Positions 44,578 through 55,119 are shown, numbered from the stretch's first letter. The stretch: DNA of 64,000 nt from Glycomyces sp. TRM65418 (GCF_019710475.1 NZ_JAJFAX010000001.1:558001-622000), one strand, 5' to 3'. Translations and numbers: made by a program. Notes: generated from the sequence alone by a model not told the origin.

Positions 44578-45555
44578 TCAGCCTACCCGCCGGGTCTCCG
44601 CCCCCACCAGCCGGGAAATGGGGTGTAAGTCACCCGGGGGCGCCGATTCCGGTGCGATTCGGGGCGTCGTGGAGGCGCGGCGCAGGAGCTGCGCGGGGCT
44701 GATGACGAACAGGTCCGGGTCGGCGTCGGCGCCGGCGACGATGGCCGGGTCGACGCGCGGCGCGACGCAGTAGAGGCGGGCGGGCGGGTCGCCGAGGAGC
44801 CGCTTGACGTATCGCAGGCGCTTGAGCTGGCGTTCGACCATGCGGAAGCGCCAGCGGACGGTGCCGAGGGCGATCGGTGCGCCCTGGCCGTCCCAGACGG
44901 CGAGTTCGAGGGTGCGCAGTTGCCTGAAGCGCGGGTCGGGGACGGTCATGCGGGTGGTCGCGGCGGCGGCCGGGTCGTTCAGGGCCCATTCGCGGGCGAG
45001 CCGGTTGAACTCGGGGCGGCACACGTACCGGTCGAAGCGGGCGTGGGTCATTCGCCACAGTTTGTCGGTGATGTAGCCGCGCCGCCAGCGCGGCAGGTGC
45101 TGGGCGACCATCGCGTAGTGGAAGCGCGCGAGGCGGTGCTCCATGGTCCAGAACGGGTCGTCGGGTTCCAGCGGGTTGGGGTCGGCGCGGACGAGGCCGG
45201 CCTCGGCGAGGCGCGGGAGCAGCGCGTCGAGGTCGGCTTCGCTGAGGCCGGTCACGGCGCGCAGGTCGTAGCGGGTGCGGGGCCGGGTGGTGATGTGGTC
45301 GAGCACGCGGTCGACGGCGGTGTCGGGGGCTTCGCCGAGGGCGTCGGCGACGGCGGCGGCCGCGGCCTCGAGGAACGGTCCCTCGGGCCTGAGGAAGGCG
45401 GTCTTGACCCACTCGTCCAGGGCGGGGCGGGCCGCGGGCAGGCCGCCGGCCTGCGCCAGGAGGGCGGGGTCGGAGCCGATGAGGGCGTGGATGGCGACGG
45501 CCGTCTCGGGGTCGGCGACGCCCAGGGACAGGATGGACTCGCGCAGTTCGTTCAT
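44578..45555 (-). CDS. winged-helix protein resembling the C-terminal half of archaeal-type (DUF234) ATPases
   Basis: The 325-residue protein has a winged helix at about 78-125 (T-R-Y-D-L-R-A-V-T-G-L-S, L-L-P-R-L-A-E-A-G-L-V) followed by D-D-P-F-W and a region like the DUF234 restriction-nuclease-fold domain that ends archaeal-type ATPases. The P-loop ATPase domain that normally precedes it is missing; the protein begins where that domain would end. It may be a stand-alone derivative or a decayed remnant. A TAGCAT box lies 10 bases before the ATG. Function unknown; the assignment rests on pattern only. Confidence 0.55.
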   Translation of the reverse strand: MNELRESILSLGVADPETAVAIHALIGSDPALLAQAGGLPAARPALDEWVKTAFLRPEGPFLEAAAAAVADALGEAPDTAVDRVLDHITTRPRTRYDLRAVTGLSEADLDALLPRLAEAGLVRADPNPLEPDDPFWTMEHRLARFHYAMVAQHLPRWRRGYITDKLWRMTHARFDRYVCRPEFNRLAREWALNDPAAAATTRMTVPDPRFRQLRTLELAVWDGQGAPIALGTVRWRFRMVERQLKRLRYVKRLLGDPPARLYCVAPRVDPAIVAGADADPDLFVISPAQLLRRASTTPRIAPESAPPGDLHPISRLVGAETRRVG

Positions 45556-45588
45556 ATCGAAGGTGATGCTACACAGCCGGGTCGAGGG

Positions 45589-46077
45589 TCACAGTTCGCG
45601 GAACATGAGGTGCATGTCGACGAGGCCCCGCGTGGGGTGGCGGAAGCCCTTGGGGATGAGCGCGAGGGTCTCCATGCCGAGCGAGTGCCAGAGTCTGACG
45701 GCGTGGGTGTTGGTGGCGACGACGGCGTTGAACTGCATGGCGGTGAAGCCGTCGGCGGCGGCGCGGGCGAGGGCGGCCTCGCCGAGGGCGCGGCCGACGC
45801 CGCGGCGGCCGAAGGCCGGGTCGACCATGAACCCGGCGTTGGCCACGTGCGAGCCCTGGCCGGGCAGGTTCGGGTGGATCTCAACGGTCCCGGCGATGCG
45901 GCCGTCGATCTCGGCGACCAGCCGCGAGGCGGGCGCGGGCCGCTCCATCCAGTAGGCGCGGGTCCACGACTCGGTGGTGTCCGGCGGCCACGGGTAGGTC
46001 TCGCCGGCTTCGATGATCGGTCGCATGAACGCCCACATGGCGGGCCAGTCGGATTCGACGGCGTCGCGGATCTGCAT
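45589..46077 (-). CDS. GNAT family N-acetyltransferase
   Basis: The 162-residue protein has the acetyl-CoA binding loop G-R-R-G-V-G-R-A-L near residue 91-99 and the GNAT strand order (R-D-A-V-E-S-D-W at the start, N-A-V-V-A-T-N-T-H-A-V-R-L-W-H-S-L-G-M later). It would acetylate a small amine. TAAGAT lies 8 bases before the ATG and no ribosome binding site is evident. Confidence 0.9.
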   Translation of the reverse strand: MQIRDAVESDWPAMWAFMRPIIEAGETYPWPPDTTESWTRAYWMERPAPASRLVAEIDGRIAGTVEIHPNLPGQGSHVANAGFMVDPAFGRRGVGRALGEAALARAAADGFTAMQFNAVVATNTHAVRLWHSLGMETLALIPKGFRHPTRGLVDMHLMFREL

Positions 46078-46085
46078 GGGGCGAA

Positions 46086-46091
46086 ATCTTA
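46086..46091 (-). promoter_or_regulatory. -10 box before the GNAT gene
   Basis: On the minus strand TAAGAT, 8 bases, ATG: probably leaderless or nearly so. Confidence 0.45.
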
Positions 46092-46154
46092 ACGAGCCGA
46101 CGCGTCCGTCGCCAGTGGCGGCGGGCGGCCCGCCCGGGGCCGGGGACGCCGCGT

Positions 46155-47309
46155 TCAGTTCGGCGGCCGCCAGTCGGCGAGGCCGGCGGCCTGGTTCTGG
46201 ACCCAGGAGTCGGGGACGGCCCGCAGGAGGCTCTTGGTGACGCCGCGGCCGCCCGAGGCGATCGTGTGGACGCGCCGCGAGAGGCGGGCCACGCGCTTGA
46301 TGCGGGCGAGGCGGGCCCGGTCGTAGGAGGCGAGCGCGTCCGCCACCGACCCGGCATGGTGCCGCAGCGCCCAGCCGAGGGTCACCGCGTCCTCCAGGGC
46401 GAGGCCCGCGCCCTGCGCCAGGATCGGGGCGACGCCGTGGGCGGCGTCGCCCATGAGCACCAGGCCGCCGTCGCCGACGGGCTGGTGGAGCCGCGCGGGC
46501 ACGGGCCAGACGTACCGGACGGGCTGCTGGGTCAGCTCCGAGGGCCGGGTCGCGGCGATGAACTTCCCGACCGGGTCGGGCCAGTCGGCGAACCAGCGGT
46601 TGATGAGCTCGTGCTGGATCTGCGGGGACTCCGGGCGCATCCCGCCGGGCACGGTCGCCCACCAGCAGGCCCCGGCGTGCCCGAGGTCGCCGTAGCCGAA
46701 GCGGCGCCGGTCGGGCCCGTAGATCTCCACCGCGTCGGTGGTCCGCTCGGGGGCGCGGTGGGCGGGGATGATCCCGCGGAACGCCACCGCCCCGGCGTCC
46801 ACGGTGGGCGAGCCGGGGGCGATGAGGGGGCGGGTCGGCGAGTCGATGCCGTCGGCGGCGACCACGAGGTCGGCGTCCCAGCGCCGCGAGGCGTCCCCGG
46901 CGGCCAGGTCGACCATGTCGATCCGGTCGACCTGCGTGGCCGGGAACACCTGGACGCTGTCGCCCAGGCGCGCCACGAGCGCCTCGTACAGCATCGCGTT
47001 GTGGACCATCACCGACGGCGTGCCGTCGTCGGCGCCGAGCATCGCCGCCGAGAACGAGCTGGACAGGCGCTCCTCGTTGCGGATCTCGAAGCGGTCCACC
47101 GGGGTCCCGGAGACGTCGAGGGTCGCGTCGATCCCGAGGGCGCGCAGCGCGCGCACGCCCGAGGCCCACAGGATCATCCCGAGGTCGTCGCCCTTGAGCC
47201 GCTCGCGCCGCTCCAGCAGCGCCACCCTCCAGCCCAGTTCGGACAGGACGATGGCGCCGGCGAGACCGGCGACGCCGGCGCCGACCACTACGGCTCTTCG
47301 GTTCTGCAT
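46155..47309 (-). CDS. FAD-dependent monooxygenase
   Basis: The 384-residue group A flavin monooxygenase has G-A-G-V-A-G-L-A-G at about 10-18, L-L-E-R-R after strand 2, A-D-G-I-D-S (DG motif) and G-D-A-A-H-G-V-A-P near 285 (GD motif). Such enzymes hydroxylate aromatic or cyclic substrates with NAD(P)H. The ATG is chosen over a GTG two codons upstream; the spacing to AGGTG is short, so the start is not certain. It follows lgt by 29 bases. Confidence 0.88.
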   Translation of the reverse strand: MQNRRAVVVGAGVAGLAGAIVLSELGWRVALLERRERLKGDDLGMILWASGVRALRALGIDATLDVSGTPVDRFEIRNEERLSSSFSAAMLGADDGTPSVMVHNAMLYEALVARLGDSVQVFPATQVDRIDMVDLAAGDASRRWDADLVVAADGIDSPTRPLIAPGSPTVDAGAVAFRGIIPAHRAPERTTDAVEIYGPDRRRFGYGDLGHAGACWWATVPGGMRPESPQIQHELINRWFADWPDPVGKFIAATRPSELTQQPVRYVWPVPARLHQPVGDGGLVLMGDAAHGVAPILAQGAGLALEDAVTLGWALRHHAGSVADALASYDRARLARIKRVARLSRRVHTIASGGRGVTKSLLRAVPDSWVQNQAAGLADWRPPN

Positions 47310-47338
47310 CTGCACCTGCCCGGGGGAAGCGGCGGCGG

Positions 47339-48382
47339 TCAGCTGCCGGCGCGGGGGCGGCCGGGGTCCTCGGCGGACGGGTCGTCGGGGATCGCGTCGT
47401 CCTCGGGCCGGTCGGGCGCGGCCTCCGGCTCGGACGCCTCCTCCGCGTCGTCGTCGGCGGCGGTCCCGGTCTCGGTCTCGGCCAGTTCGACGCCCTTCGG
47501 CAGGGCGCCGTCCACGTATCCGGCGGCGTGGGCGGCCTCGGAGTCCCAGGCGACGGCGACGCGTTTGCCGTCCTCGACGACGAAGACCTGCCGCGTGCCG
47601 CGCACGATCAGGAGGTACGCCACGGCGAGGACCACGACGACGACGCTCATCCACTGGTTGAGGCGCAGTCCGGCGAAGGACTGGGCCGGGTCGATGCGCA
47701 GGCCCTCGATCCAGAACCGGCCGAGGCCGTAGAGGGCGACGTAGAGGGCGACGGCGCGTCCGGCCCCGAACTTCACCTTGCGGTCGGCGAGCCACACGGC
47801 GAGCGCGACCCCGAGGTTCCACAGGAGTTCGTACAGGAACGTCGGGTGGAAGGTCGTGAATTCGCGGTAGCCCGCGACGCGGTGGCTCTCGTCGATGGCG
47901 ACGGCCCACCAGGCGTCGAGGGGCTTGCCGTACAGCTCCTGGTTGAACCAGTTGCCGAGGCGGCCGATCGCTTGGGCGACGGGGATGCCGGGGACGATCG
48001 CGTCGGCCACCATGCCGAACGGCAGCTGCAGCTGGCGGCAGCCGAGCCACACGCCGACGGCGCCGAGGACGATCGCGCCGGGGATGCCCAGGCCGCCCTC
48101 CCAGACCGCGAGGGCCTTCCACGGGTCGCCGTCCGGGCCGAAGTAGGCGTCGGGGCTGGTGAAGACGTGGTAGATGCGGGCGCCGACGATGCCGAACGGC
48201 ACGGCCCACACGGCGAGGTCGAGCACCGCCCACTTGGGCGCGCCGCGGGAGCGCATGCGCGCCTCGGCGATCCAGCAGGCCGCGACGATCCCTGCGATGA
48301 GGGCGAGCGCGTAGGCGCGGATCGGGATGGGGCCGAGATGCCAGACGGACTCCGACGGGCTCGGGATGTATGCGAGGTCCAC
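47339..48382 (-). CDS. lgt: prolipoprotein diacylglyceryl transferase
   Basis: The 347-residue membrane enzyme adds diacylglycerol to the lipobox Cys of lipoproteins such as the sugar-binding protein at 7.8-9.1 kb. Seven spans and the signature G-R-L-G-N-W-F-N-Q-E-L-Y-G (about 141-153) are present. The last 60-70 residues form an acidic, Pro-rich cytoplasmic tail absent from short Lgt proteins but common in actinobacteria. It follows the trp genes as in mycobacteria and streptomycetes, but 241 bp and hairpins separate it from trpA. Confidence 0.95.
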   Translation of the reverse strand: MDLAYIPSPSESVWHLGPIPIRAYALALIAGIVAACWIAEARMRSRGAPKWAVLDLAVWAVPFGIVGARIYHVFTSPDAYFGPDGDPWKALAVWEGGLGIPGAIVLGAVGVWLGCRQLQLPFGMVADAIVPGIPVAQAIGRLGNWFNQELYGKPLDAWWAVAIDESHRVAGYREFTTFHPTFLYELLWNLGVALAVWLADRKVKFGAGRAVALYVALYGLGRFWIEGLRIDPAQSFAGLRLNQWMSVVVVVLAVAYLLIVRGTRQVFVVEDGKRVAVAWDSEAAHAAGYVDGALPKGVELAETETGTAADDDAEEASEPEAAPDRPEDDAIPDDPSAEDPGRPRAGS

Positions 48383-48390
48383 GACGCATA

Positions 48391-48396
48391 AACCTA
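48391..48396 (-). promoter_or_regulatory. -10 box of lgt
   Basis: On the minus strand TAGGTT, 8 bases, GTG. lgt therefore seems to have its own promoter downstream of the trp terminators. Confidence 0.5.
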
Positions 48397-48491
48397 TCGG
48401 GTGAGCGAGCGGGGCGGGGCACGGGCCCGAGCCGGTCCCGCGGACCGCCGCGTCCGGCGGGCGCGCGGGCGCCGGCGCCGGGCGGCGGCGC

Positions 48492-48593
48492 GCCCCGCGA
48501 GCGATGCTCGCGGGGCACGGCGGAGGCGGGTCGACGGCGTCGCGCCGCGGTCGGCTCGGACGCCGTCGCTGCGGTGGTCCGCCGCGGCGGACC
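48492..48593 (-). terminator. two hairpins ending the trp operon
   Basis: An 18-bp perfect palindrome (48576-48593) and an 11-bp stem with GAT loop (48492-48516) lie 30 to 130 bases past the trpA stop. No gene lies in the 48383-48623 gap. Confidence 0.65.
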
Positions 48594-48623
48594 CCCTTGC
48601 CGGGGGGCCGTCGGCGGGCCGGT

Positions 48624-49412
48624 TCAGCGGCGGACGCCCTCGGCGAGGTCGGCCGTGAGCTCGGCGAGCCTCTGGTGGCCCGAGGGGACGTCCTCGGCGT
48701 CGAGGTAGCAGTTCACGATCGCCGAGCCGACGATGACCGCGTCGCCGTACGCGCCGATCTCGGCGGCCTGGTCGCCGCTGCGGACGCCCAGGCCCACGCC
48801 GATCGGCAGGTCCGTGTGCTTGCGGGTGCGCTCGACCAGCAGCGGCGCGGCGGCCGAGGTCGCGGAGCGGGCCCCGGTGACGCCCATGACCGACTGCGCG
48901 TACACGAAGCCGCGGCAGGCCGCGACGGTGGACGCGATCCGCTCCTCGGTGGAGGAGGGCGCGACCAGGAAGATCCGGTCGAGGTCATGGGCGTCGGCGG
49001 CGGCGATCCACTCGTCGGCCTCGTCGGGGATGAGGTCGGGCGTGATGAGCCCGGCCCCGCCCGCCGCTTGGAAGTCGCGCGCGAAGCGGTCGACGCCGTA
49101 GCGCTCCACGAGGTTCCAGTAGGTCATGACGAGGATCGGGACGCGGCCCGAGACGGCCTCGACGACGTCGAAGACCTGCCGGGTGCGGAACCCGGCGGCC
49201 AGGGCCCGGTCGGCGGCCTTCTGGATCGCGGGCCCGTCCATGACCGGGTCCGAGTACGGCAGGCCGACCTCGACGATGTCGGCCCCGTGGTCGATCATGA
49301 TGTCGATCGCCTTGATGGAGTCGGCGAGGGTCGGGAACCCGGCCGGGAGGTAGCCGACGAGGGCCGCGCGGCCCTCGGCCCGGGTCTTGGCGAACGCTTC
49401 GGCCGTCCTCAT
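48624..49412 (-). CDS. trpA: tryptophan synthase alpha subunit
   Basis: The 262-residue TIM barrel cleaves indole-3-glycerol phosphate. Catalytic Glu in V-E-V-G-L-P-Y-S-D-P and Asp in the same loop are present, as are the phosphate-binding G-V-G-L-G-V and G-S-A-I-V stretches. Its ATG directly follows the trpB TAG. Confidence 0.96.
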   Translation of the reverse strand: MRTAEAFAKTRAEGRAALVGYLPAGFPTLADSIKAIDIMIDHGADIVEVGLPYSDPVMDGPAIQKAADRALAAGFRTRQVFDVVEAVSGRVPILVMTYWNLVERYGVDRFARDFQAAGGAGLITPDLIPDEADEWIAAADAHDLDRIFLVAPSSTEERIASTVAACRGFVYAQSVMGVTGARSATSAAAPLLVERTRKHTDLPIGVGLGVRSGDQAAEIGAYGDAVIVGSAIVNCYLDAEDVPSGHQRLAELTADLAEGVRR

Positions 49413-50624
<1,212 letters not shown>

Positions 50625-50697
50625 GGTCTCGCTCCCCTTCTTGACTCGCTGGCCTGCGCGCGCAGGCCTCACCTGCGTGAAACTCCCCCGCCGGCGG

Positions 50698-51504
50698 CTA
50701 GATCGGCCGCGGCGTGGCCGGGTGGGACCCGGCGGTGACCAGTTCGGCGACGGCGTCGCGCGGGCTCTTCTGCTTGACCACGCCCTCGCCGACGAGCACG
50801 GCGTCGGCGCCGGCGCTGGCGTAGCGGATGAGGTCGCGGGTGCCCCTGACGCCCGACTCCGCGACCTTGACGACGTCGCGGGGCAGGCCGGGGGCGATGC
50901 GTTCGAACACCGAACGGTCCACTTGGAGCGTAGTCAGGTCGCGGGCGTTGACGCCAATGACTTTCGCCCCGGCCCGCAGCGCCCGGTCGGCCTCGTACTC
51001 GGTGTGCACCTCCACGAGGGCGGTCATGCCCAGGCCCTCGATGCGCTCGTGGAGCGAGACGAGGGTGTCCTGGTCGAGGGCGGCGACGATGAGGAGCACG
51101 AGGTCGGCGCCGTGGGCGCGGGCCTCCAGGACCTGGTAGGGGGAGACCACGAAGTCCTTGCGGAGGACCGGGATCTGGACCTTCGCGCGCACCGCGTCGA
51201 GGTCGTCCAGGCTGCCCTTGAAGTAGTTGGCCTCGGTGAGCACCGAGATGACGCTGGCGCCGCCCGCGGCGTACTCGGCCGCGAGCACGGCCGGGTCGGG
51301 GATGTCGGCGAGCGCGCCCTTCGACGGGGAGGCCCGCTTGACCTCGGCGATGACGCTGACGCCGCCGCCGTTGAGCGCGGCGTACCCGTCGAGGGGGGCC
51401 TTCGCGGCCTCGGCGAGTTCGCGGATCCGCTCGAGGGGGGTCTCGGTCTGGCGCCGTTCGAGATCGGCGCGGACTTCGGTGATGATCTGCTCCAGCACGT
51501 TCAC
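50698..51504 (-). CDS. trpC: indole-3-glycerol phosphate synthase
   Basis: The 268-residue TIM barrel has [13 protein letters not shown] at about 51-63 with the catalytic Lys, L-R-K-D-F-V-V near 113 and A-E-S-G-V near the end. It makes the substrate of TrpA. Its GTG abuts the trpP stop (TAGGTG), implying coupled translation. Confidence 0.96.
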   Translation of the reverse strand: MNVLEQIITEVRADLERRQTETPLERIRELAEAAKAPLDGYAALNGGGVSVIAEVKRASPSKGALADIPDPAVLAAEYAAGGASVISVLTEANYFKGSLDDLDAVRAKVQIPVLRKDFVVSPYQVLEARAHGADLVLLIVAALDQDTLVSLHERIEGLGMTALVEVHTEYEADRALRAGAKVIGVNARDLTTLQVDRSVFERIAPGLPRDVVKVAESGVRGTRDLIRYASAGADAVLVGEGVVKQKSPRDAVAELVTAGSHPATPRPI

Positions 51505-52110
51505 CTAAGATCGTCCCTTCTCCTGCGCCGATGCCGTGATATTAGGCGACGAGGGGTCCCGGCCCGAGTCGAGGGCGTTCCACAGCGACACCGGGTCCTC
51601 TGCTATGGCGTCCGCGCCGCCGGACGCCCCGTCGCGGCGGGGCCCGGCGTCGTGCCGGGAGGCGCCGTCGTACCGGGAGGCGGCGGCGGGCCACCCGCCC
51701 GCGCGGGCGGTCGTGGCGGCCCCGGCGGCGGCCAGGACGAGCCCGGCCGCGGCGAGCGTGACCGGCCACGCGCCGGCGTCCAGGTGGAGGGCCCCGGCGA
51801 GGCCGGCCGCGAGCCCGGCCAGGGCGGCGACCACGCCGAGGACGCGGCGGGCGCGGTTCCCGGTGGCGAGCATCGCCAGGAACGCCGCGCCGCCGGCGAG
51901 CGCGCACGGCAGCGCCCAGGAGGCGAGGTCGGTGCCGGCCTGGGCGGTGGTCGCGGTGATCCCGGCGTGGCCGGTCTCGGTGGTGGAGGTCCAGTCGCGG
52001 GAGGCCGCCAGCGCGGCGAGGGCGGCCGCGCCGGCCCCCGCGAGGAGGACGCGGGTGCGCTCGGCGGCGCGGGGCTCGGCGCCCTCTCGGGGTGCTTCGG
52101 CTTCGCTCAT
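51505..52110 (-). CDS. Trp biosynthesis-associated membrane protein (TrpP/TIGR02234 type)
   Basis: The 201-residue protein has four membrane spans (about 21-40, 62-82, 88-108, 115-135), then a [11 protein letters not shown] motif and an [11 protein letters not shown] tail typical of the family found in actinobacterial trp operons. The exact role is not established. Its ATG overlaps the hisI stop (ATGA), and GGGAG is 5 bases upstream. Confidence 0.88.
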   Translation of the reverse strand: MSEAEAPREGAEPRAAERTRVLLAGAGAAALAALAASRDWTSTTETGHAGITATTAQAGTDLASWALPCALAGGAAFLAMLATGNRARRVLGVVAALAGLAAGLAGALHLDAGAWPVTLAAAGLVLAAAGAATTARAGGWPAAASRYDGASRHDAGPRRDGASGGADAIAEDPVSLWNALDSGRDPSSPNITASAQEKGRS

Positions 52111-52454
52111 GCGATCTCCCTTCCGGTGAAGCAGGTGCGGGTGCCGGTGTGGCAGGCGGGACCGGTCTGGTCCACCTGGAGCAGGACCGTGTCGCCGTCG
52201 CAGTCGACCGCGACGGACACGACCGCCTGGTGGTGCCCGGAGGTCTCGCCCTTGACCCAGTAGTCGGCGCGGCTGCGCGACCAGTACGTGGCCTTGCGGG
52301 TGGCGACCGTGCGCCGCAGCGCCTCGGCGTCCATCCACGCGAGCATGAGGACCTCGCCCGTGTCGTGCTGCTGCGCGATGGCGGGGACGAGCCCGTCCGC
52401 GTTGAACTTGAGTGCCGCGATCACGTCGTCGCCGCTGGTCTGTCGGGCTTCCAC
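52107..52454 (-). CDS. hisI: phosphoribosyl-AMP cyclohydrolase
   Basis: The 115-residue enzyme performs the third step of histidine synthesis. [19 protein letters not shown] and the metal-binding D-C-D-G-D plus H-T-G-T-R-T-C motifs are present. The GTG start gives the family length (115 in M. tuberculosis). CACAAT lies 8 bases upstream, so the mRNA may be leaderless. It heads the trp operon here, and the usual trpE between hisI and trpP is absent. hisF is 11 kb away. Confidence 0.93.
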   Translation of the reverse strand: MEARQTSGDDVIAALKFNADGLVPAIAQQHDTGEVLMLAWMDAEALRRTVATRKATYWSRSRADYWVKGETSGHHQAVVSVAVDCDGDTVLLQVDQTGPACHTGTRTCFTGREIA

Positions 52455-52462
52455 GTCTACCG

Positions 52463-52468
52463 ATTGTG
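52463..52468 (-). promoter_or_regulatory. possible -10 box of the hisI-trp operon
   Basis: On the minus strand CACAAT, 8 bases, GTG. The GGAGGGAGG further upstream is too far from the start to serve it. Confidence 0.35.
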
Positions 52469-52533
52469 ATCGCCTCCCTCCGGTGACCTGCACCCGGGCC
52501 CGTCGCGGTGTGCATCGTGGGATTCTCAGGGGC

Positions 52534-53379
52534 ATGGAGCGCCCTTATGTGATCGTTTCGGCCGCGATGAGCCTCGACGGCTACCTCGACGACACCTCGT
52601 CCGAGCGGCTCGTGCTGTCGAACGCCGCGGACTTCGACCGGGTCGACGCGGTCCGCGCCGACGTCGACGCGATCGCGGTCGGGGCGGGCACGGTGCGCGC
52701 GGACGACCCGCGGCTCCAGGTCCGCTCGGAGACGCGCCGCGCCCACCGGGTCGCCGCAGGCCGGCCGGCGTCGCCGCTGCGCGTGGTCTTCTCCCCCTCG
52801 GGCGAGCTCGACCCGGGCGCGCGGCTGTTCACCGGCGGCGACCGCGTGGTCGTCTACACGAGCGAGGCCGGGATGCGGGCGTGCCCGCTCGCTCCGGAGG
52901 CCGCCGAGGTGATCGCCACGGCCGACCGCGACGTGGACCTCGAGGCGGCCCTGGCCGACCTGGCCCGGCGGGGCGTGCGGCGGCTGCTGGTGGAGGGCGG
53001 CGGCGTGGTGCACACGGCGTTCCTCTCGGCGGACCTGGTGGACGAGATGCACCTGGCGGTCGCGCCGTTCCTGCTCGGCGCGCGCGGCGGGGCCCGGTTC
53101 GTGCACCCGGCGGTGTTCCCCCAGTCCCCCGAGCGGCCCCTGGAACTGGCCGAGACCCGCGCGATCGGCGACCTCGCCCTGATGCGGTACCGCCGAGCTG
53201 GAGTTTTATCCGTATATGACCTGGCTAATCCCCTACGATGTCCGCAGCACCGACATCGTCGGAGGATGGAGCCAGGATGTCCGAGACCGAGACGACCGCG
53301 CACGGCGAGACGCCCGAAGGCCCCCCGCCACCGGCCGGGCCGACGGCGAGAGCCGACACCCTCCCGATCGACAAGGTGA
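52534..53379 (+). CDS. RibD C-terminal-type dihydrofolate reductase-like protein with extended tail
   Basis: The 281-residue frame starts [11 protein letters not shown], the DHFR/RibD reductase signature, and has [11 protein letters not shown] and [13 protein letters not shown]. Family members usually end near residue 225, where this protein reads L-M-R-Y-R-R. Here the frame continues about 55 more Pro/Arg-rich residues and runs 103 bases into the next gene. A lost stop or a small frameshift is likely; a TGA in another frame lies at 53217-53219. The reductase probably uses NADPH on a pterin or flavin precursor. Confidence 0.8.
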   Translation: MERPYVIVSAAMSLDGYLDDTSSERLVLSNAADFDRVDAVRADVDAIAVGAGTVRADDPRLQVRSETRRAHRVAAGRPASPLRVVFSPSGELDPGARLFTGGDRVVVYTSEAGMRACPLAPEAAEVIATADRDVDLEAALADLARRGVRRLLVEGGGVVHTAFLSADLVDEMHLAVAPFLLGARGGARFVHPAVFPQSPERPLELAETRAIGDLALMRYRRAGVLSVYDLANPLRCPQHRHRRRMEPGCPRPRRPRTARRPKAPRHRPGRRREPTPSRSTR

Positions 53380-55028
53380 CCTTCGGCATCGCCGCCGCCG
53401 TCATCCTGGCCGTCATCGCCGTCGGCGCGGTCTTCCCCGACCGCTTCGAGACCGCCTCCACCGCGGCCCTGAACTGGGTGATCGACCACTTCGGATGGCT
53501 GTTCATCATCGCCGGGAACGTCTTCCTCATCCTGGCCGTGTACATCGCCGTCGGCCGCTACGGCAACATCCGGCTCGGCAACGCCGAGGAGGAACCCGAG
53601 TTCGGCACGCTCCCGTGGATCGCGATGATGTTCGCCGCGGGCATGGGCATCGGCCTCATGTTCTTCGGCGTGGCCGAACCGCTCTCGCATTACTTCACGG
53701 TCCCGCCGCCGCTGGAGCTGGAGCCGGACTCGGCGTACTTCGAGGAGGACCGGCAGCGCGGCGCGCTGATCTACAGCTACTTCCACTGGGTGCTGCACCC
53801 GTGGGCGATCTACGCCGTCGCGGGGCTCGCGCTGGCGTACTCGACGTTCCGCAAGGGACGCGGCAACAACCTCAGCGAGGCGTTCCTGCCGCTCACCGGC
53901 GGGCGCCGATGGGGCCGGAGCGCGGGCCGGGCGATCGACCTGATGGGAATCTTCGCGACGGTGTTCGGCACCGCCGCGAGCCTCGGCCTCGGGGCCCTGC
54001 AGGTGGCGGTCGGGCTCGACATCGTCGCCGGGGTGCCGGGCTCGACCCGGTTGGAGCTCATCGTGATCGGCGCGCTCACCGCGGCGTTCGTGGTCTCGGC
54101 GTTCTCGGGCGTCCACCGGGGCGTCAAATGGCTGTCCACCGTGAACGTGCTGCTGGCGGCGCTGATCATGGCGTTCGTGTTCGTCGCGGGGCCGACGCTG
54201 TTCCTGCTCGACGCCTGGCCGTCCTCGGTCGGCTCCTACCTGTCGGGCCTGGTGCGGCTGTCGAGCGTCACCGGGGCGTTCGGCGGCGAGGACTGGATGG
54301 CGGCCTGGACGATCTTCTACTGGGCGTGGTGGCTGTCGTGGGCGCCGTTCGTGGGGACGTTCATCGCCCGCATCTCGCGCGGCCGGTCGGTGCGGCAGTT
54401 CGTCGCCGGGGTGCTGCTGGTGCCCTCGACGGCCTCGACGGTGTGGTTCACCGTGATGGGCGGCACCGCGATCTGGAACCAGGCCAACACCGACGCCGAC
54501 TACAGCGGGGCCGTGGCCCGGGGCGAGGAGTTCGCGATGTTCGCGCTGCTGGAGTCACTGCCGCTCTACGCGCTGATCTCGGGAATGACCATGCTGCTGG
54601 TGGCCAACTACTTCGTGACCAGCGCCGACTCGGCCTCGCTCGTGCTCGGCTCCCTGTCGAGCTCGGGTTCGCTGGTGCCGAAGAAGCCGCTGGTCGTGTT
54701 CTGGGGCATGACGATCGGCGGGGTCGCGGCGGTGCTGCTGCTCAGCGGCGGCCTGGAGGGGCTCAAGAACGCCACGATCATCGTGGCGCTGCCGTTCATG
54801 TTCGTGATGCTCCTGCTGTGCGTCTCGCTGCTGAAGGAGCTCAACTCCGACCCCGCCGCCAGCCCGCTGCGGCACCAACTGCGGCACAAGGGCTTCCGCG
54901 ACGCGATCCGCAAACTCGTCGGCGACGAGGTGGAGACGCGCATCGCCGACCCGAACCACCCCGACAAGTGGACCCGCGGCAGGATGCGCTTCGGCACCGG
55001 GAGCCGCCGCTCCGGCCCGGAGGAGTGA
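53277..55028 (+). CDS. BCCT family betaine/choline/carnitine transporter
   Basis: The 583-residue, 12-span protein has the BCCT signature W-A-W-W-L-S-W-A-P-F-V-G and G-M-G-I-G-L-M-F-F-G-V-A-E-P. GGAG 5 bases before this ATG favours it; an ATG 39 bases upstream is possible. A long polar N-terminus and a charged C-terminus resemble osmoregulated BetP-type carriers. It imports a quaternary amine with Na+ or H+. The A+T-rich stretch at 53195-53230 probably holds its promoter inside the overlapping reductase frame. Confidence 0.9.
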   Translation: MSETETTAHGETPEGPPPPAGPTARADTLPIDKVTFGIAAAVILAVIAVGAVFPDRFETASTAALNWVIDHFGWLFIIAGNVFLILAVYIAVGRYGNIRLGNAEEEPEFGTLPWIAMMFAAGMGIGLMFFGVAEPLSHYFTVPPPLELEPDSAYFEEDRQRGALIYSYFHWVLHPWAIYAVAGLALAYSTFRKGRGNNLSEAFLPLTGGRRWGRSAGRAIDLMGIFATVFGTAASLGLGALQVAVGLDIVAGVPGSTRLELIVIGALTAAFVVSAFSGVHRGVKWLSTVNVLLAALIMAFVFVAGPTLFLLDAWPSSVGSYLSGLVRLSSVTGAFGGEDWMAAWTIFYWAWWLSWAPFVGTFIARISRGRSVRQFVAGVLLVPSTASTVWFTVMGGTAIWNQANTDADYSGAVARGEEFAMFALLESLPLYALISGMTMLLVANYFVTSADSASLVLGSLSSSGSLVPKKPLVVFWGMTIGGVAAVLLLSGGLEGLKNATIIVALPFMFVMLLLCVSLLKELNSDPAASPLRHQLRHKGFRDAIRKLVGDEVETRIADPNHPDKWTRGRMRFGTGSRRSGPEE

Positions 55029-55113
55029 GCGCCGGGCGAGGCCGGTTCGCGGTGAGCGCCGCGACACCCGCAGCGCACCATGAGGACCGCGGCACGGGCG
55101 CCCGCGCCGCTGC

Positions 55114-55119
55114 TACGTT
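55114..55119 (+). promoter_or_regulatory. possible -10 box of the 55151 oxidoreductase gene
   Basis: TACGTT lies 31 bases before the ATG and would give a short leader containing GGAAGGA. Confidence 0.4.

Noticed and set aside
50625-50697. trpM-like small gene or Trp leader peptide between trpC and trpB
   Set aside because: The gap is only 73 bases; the one in-frame GTG simply extends trpB and no Trp codons occur.
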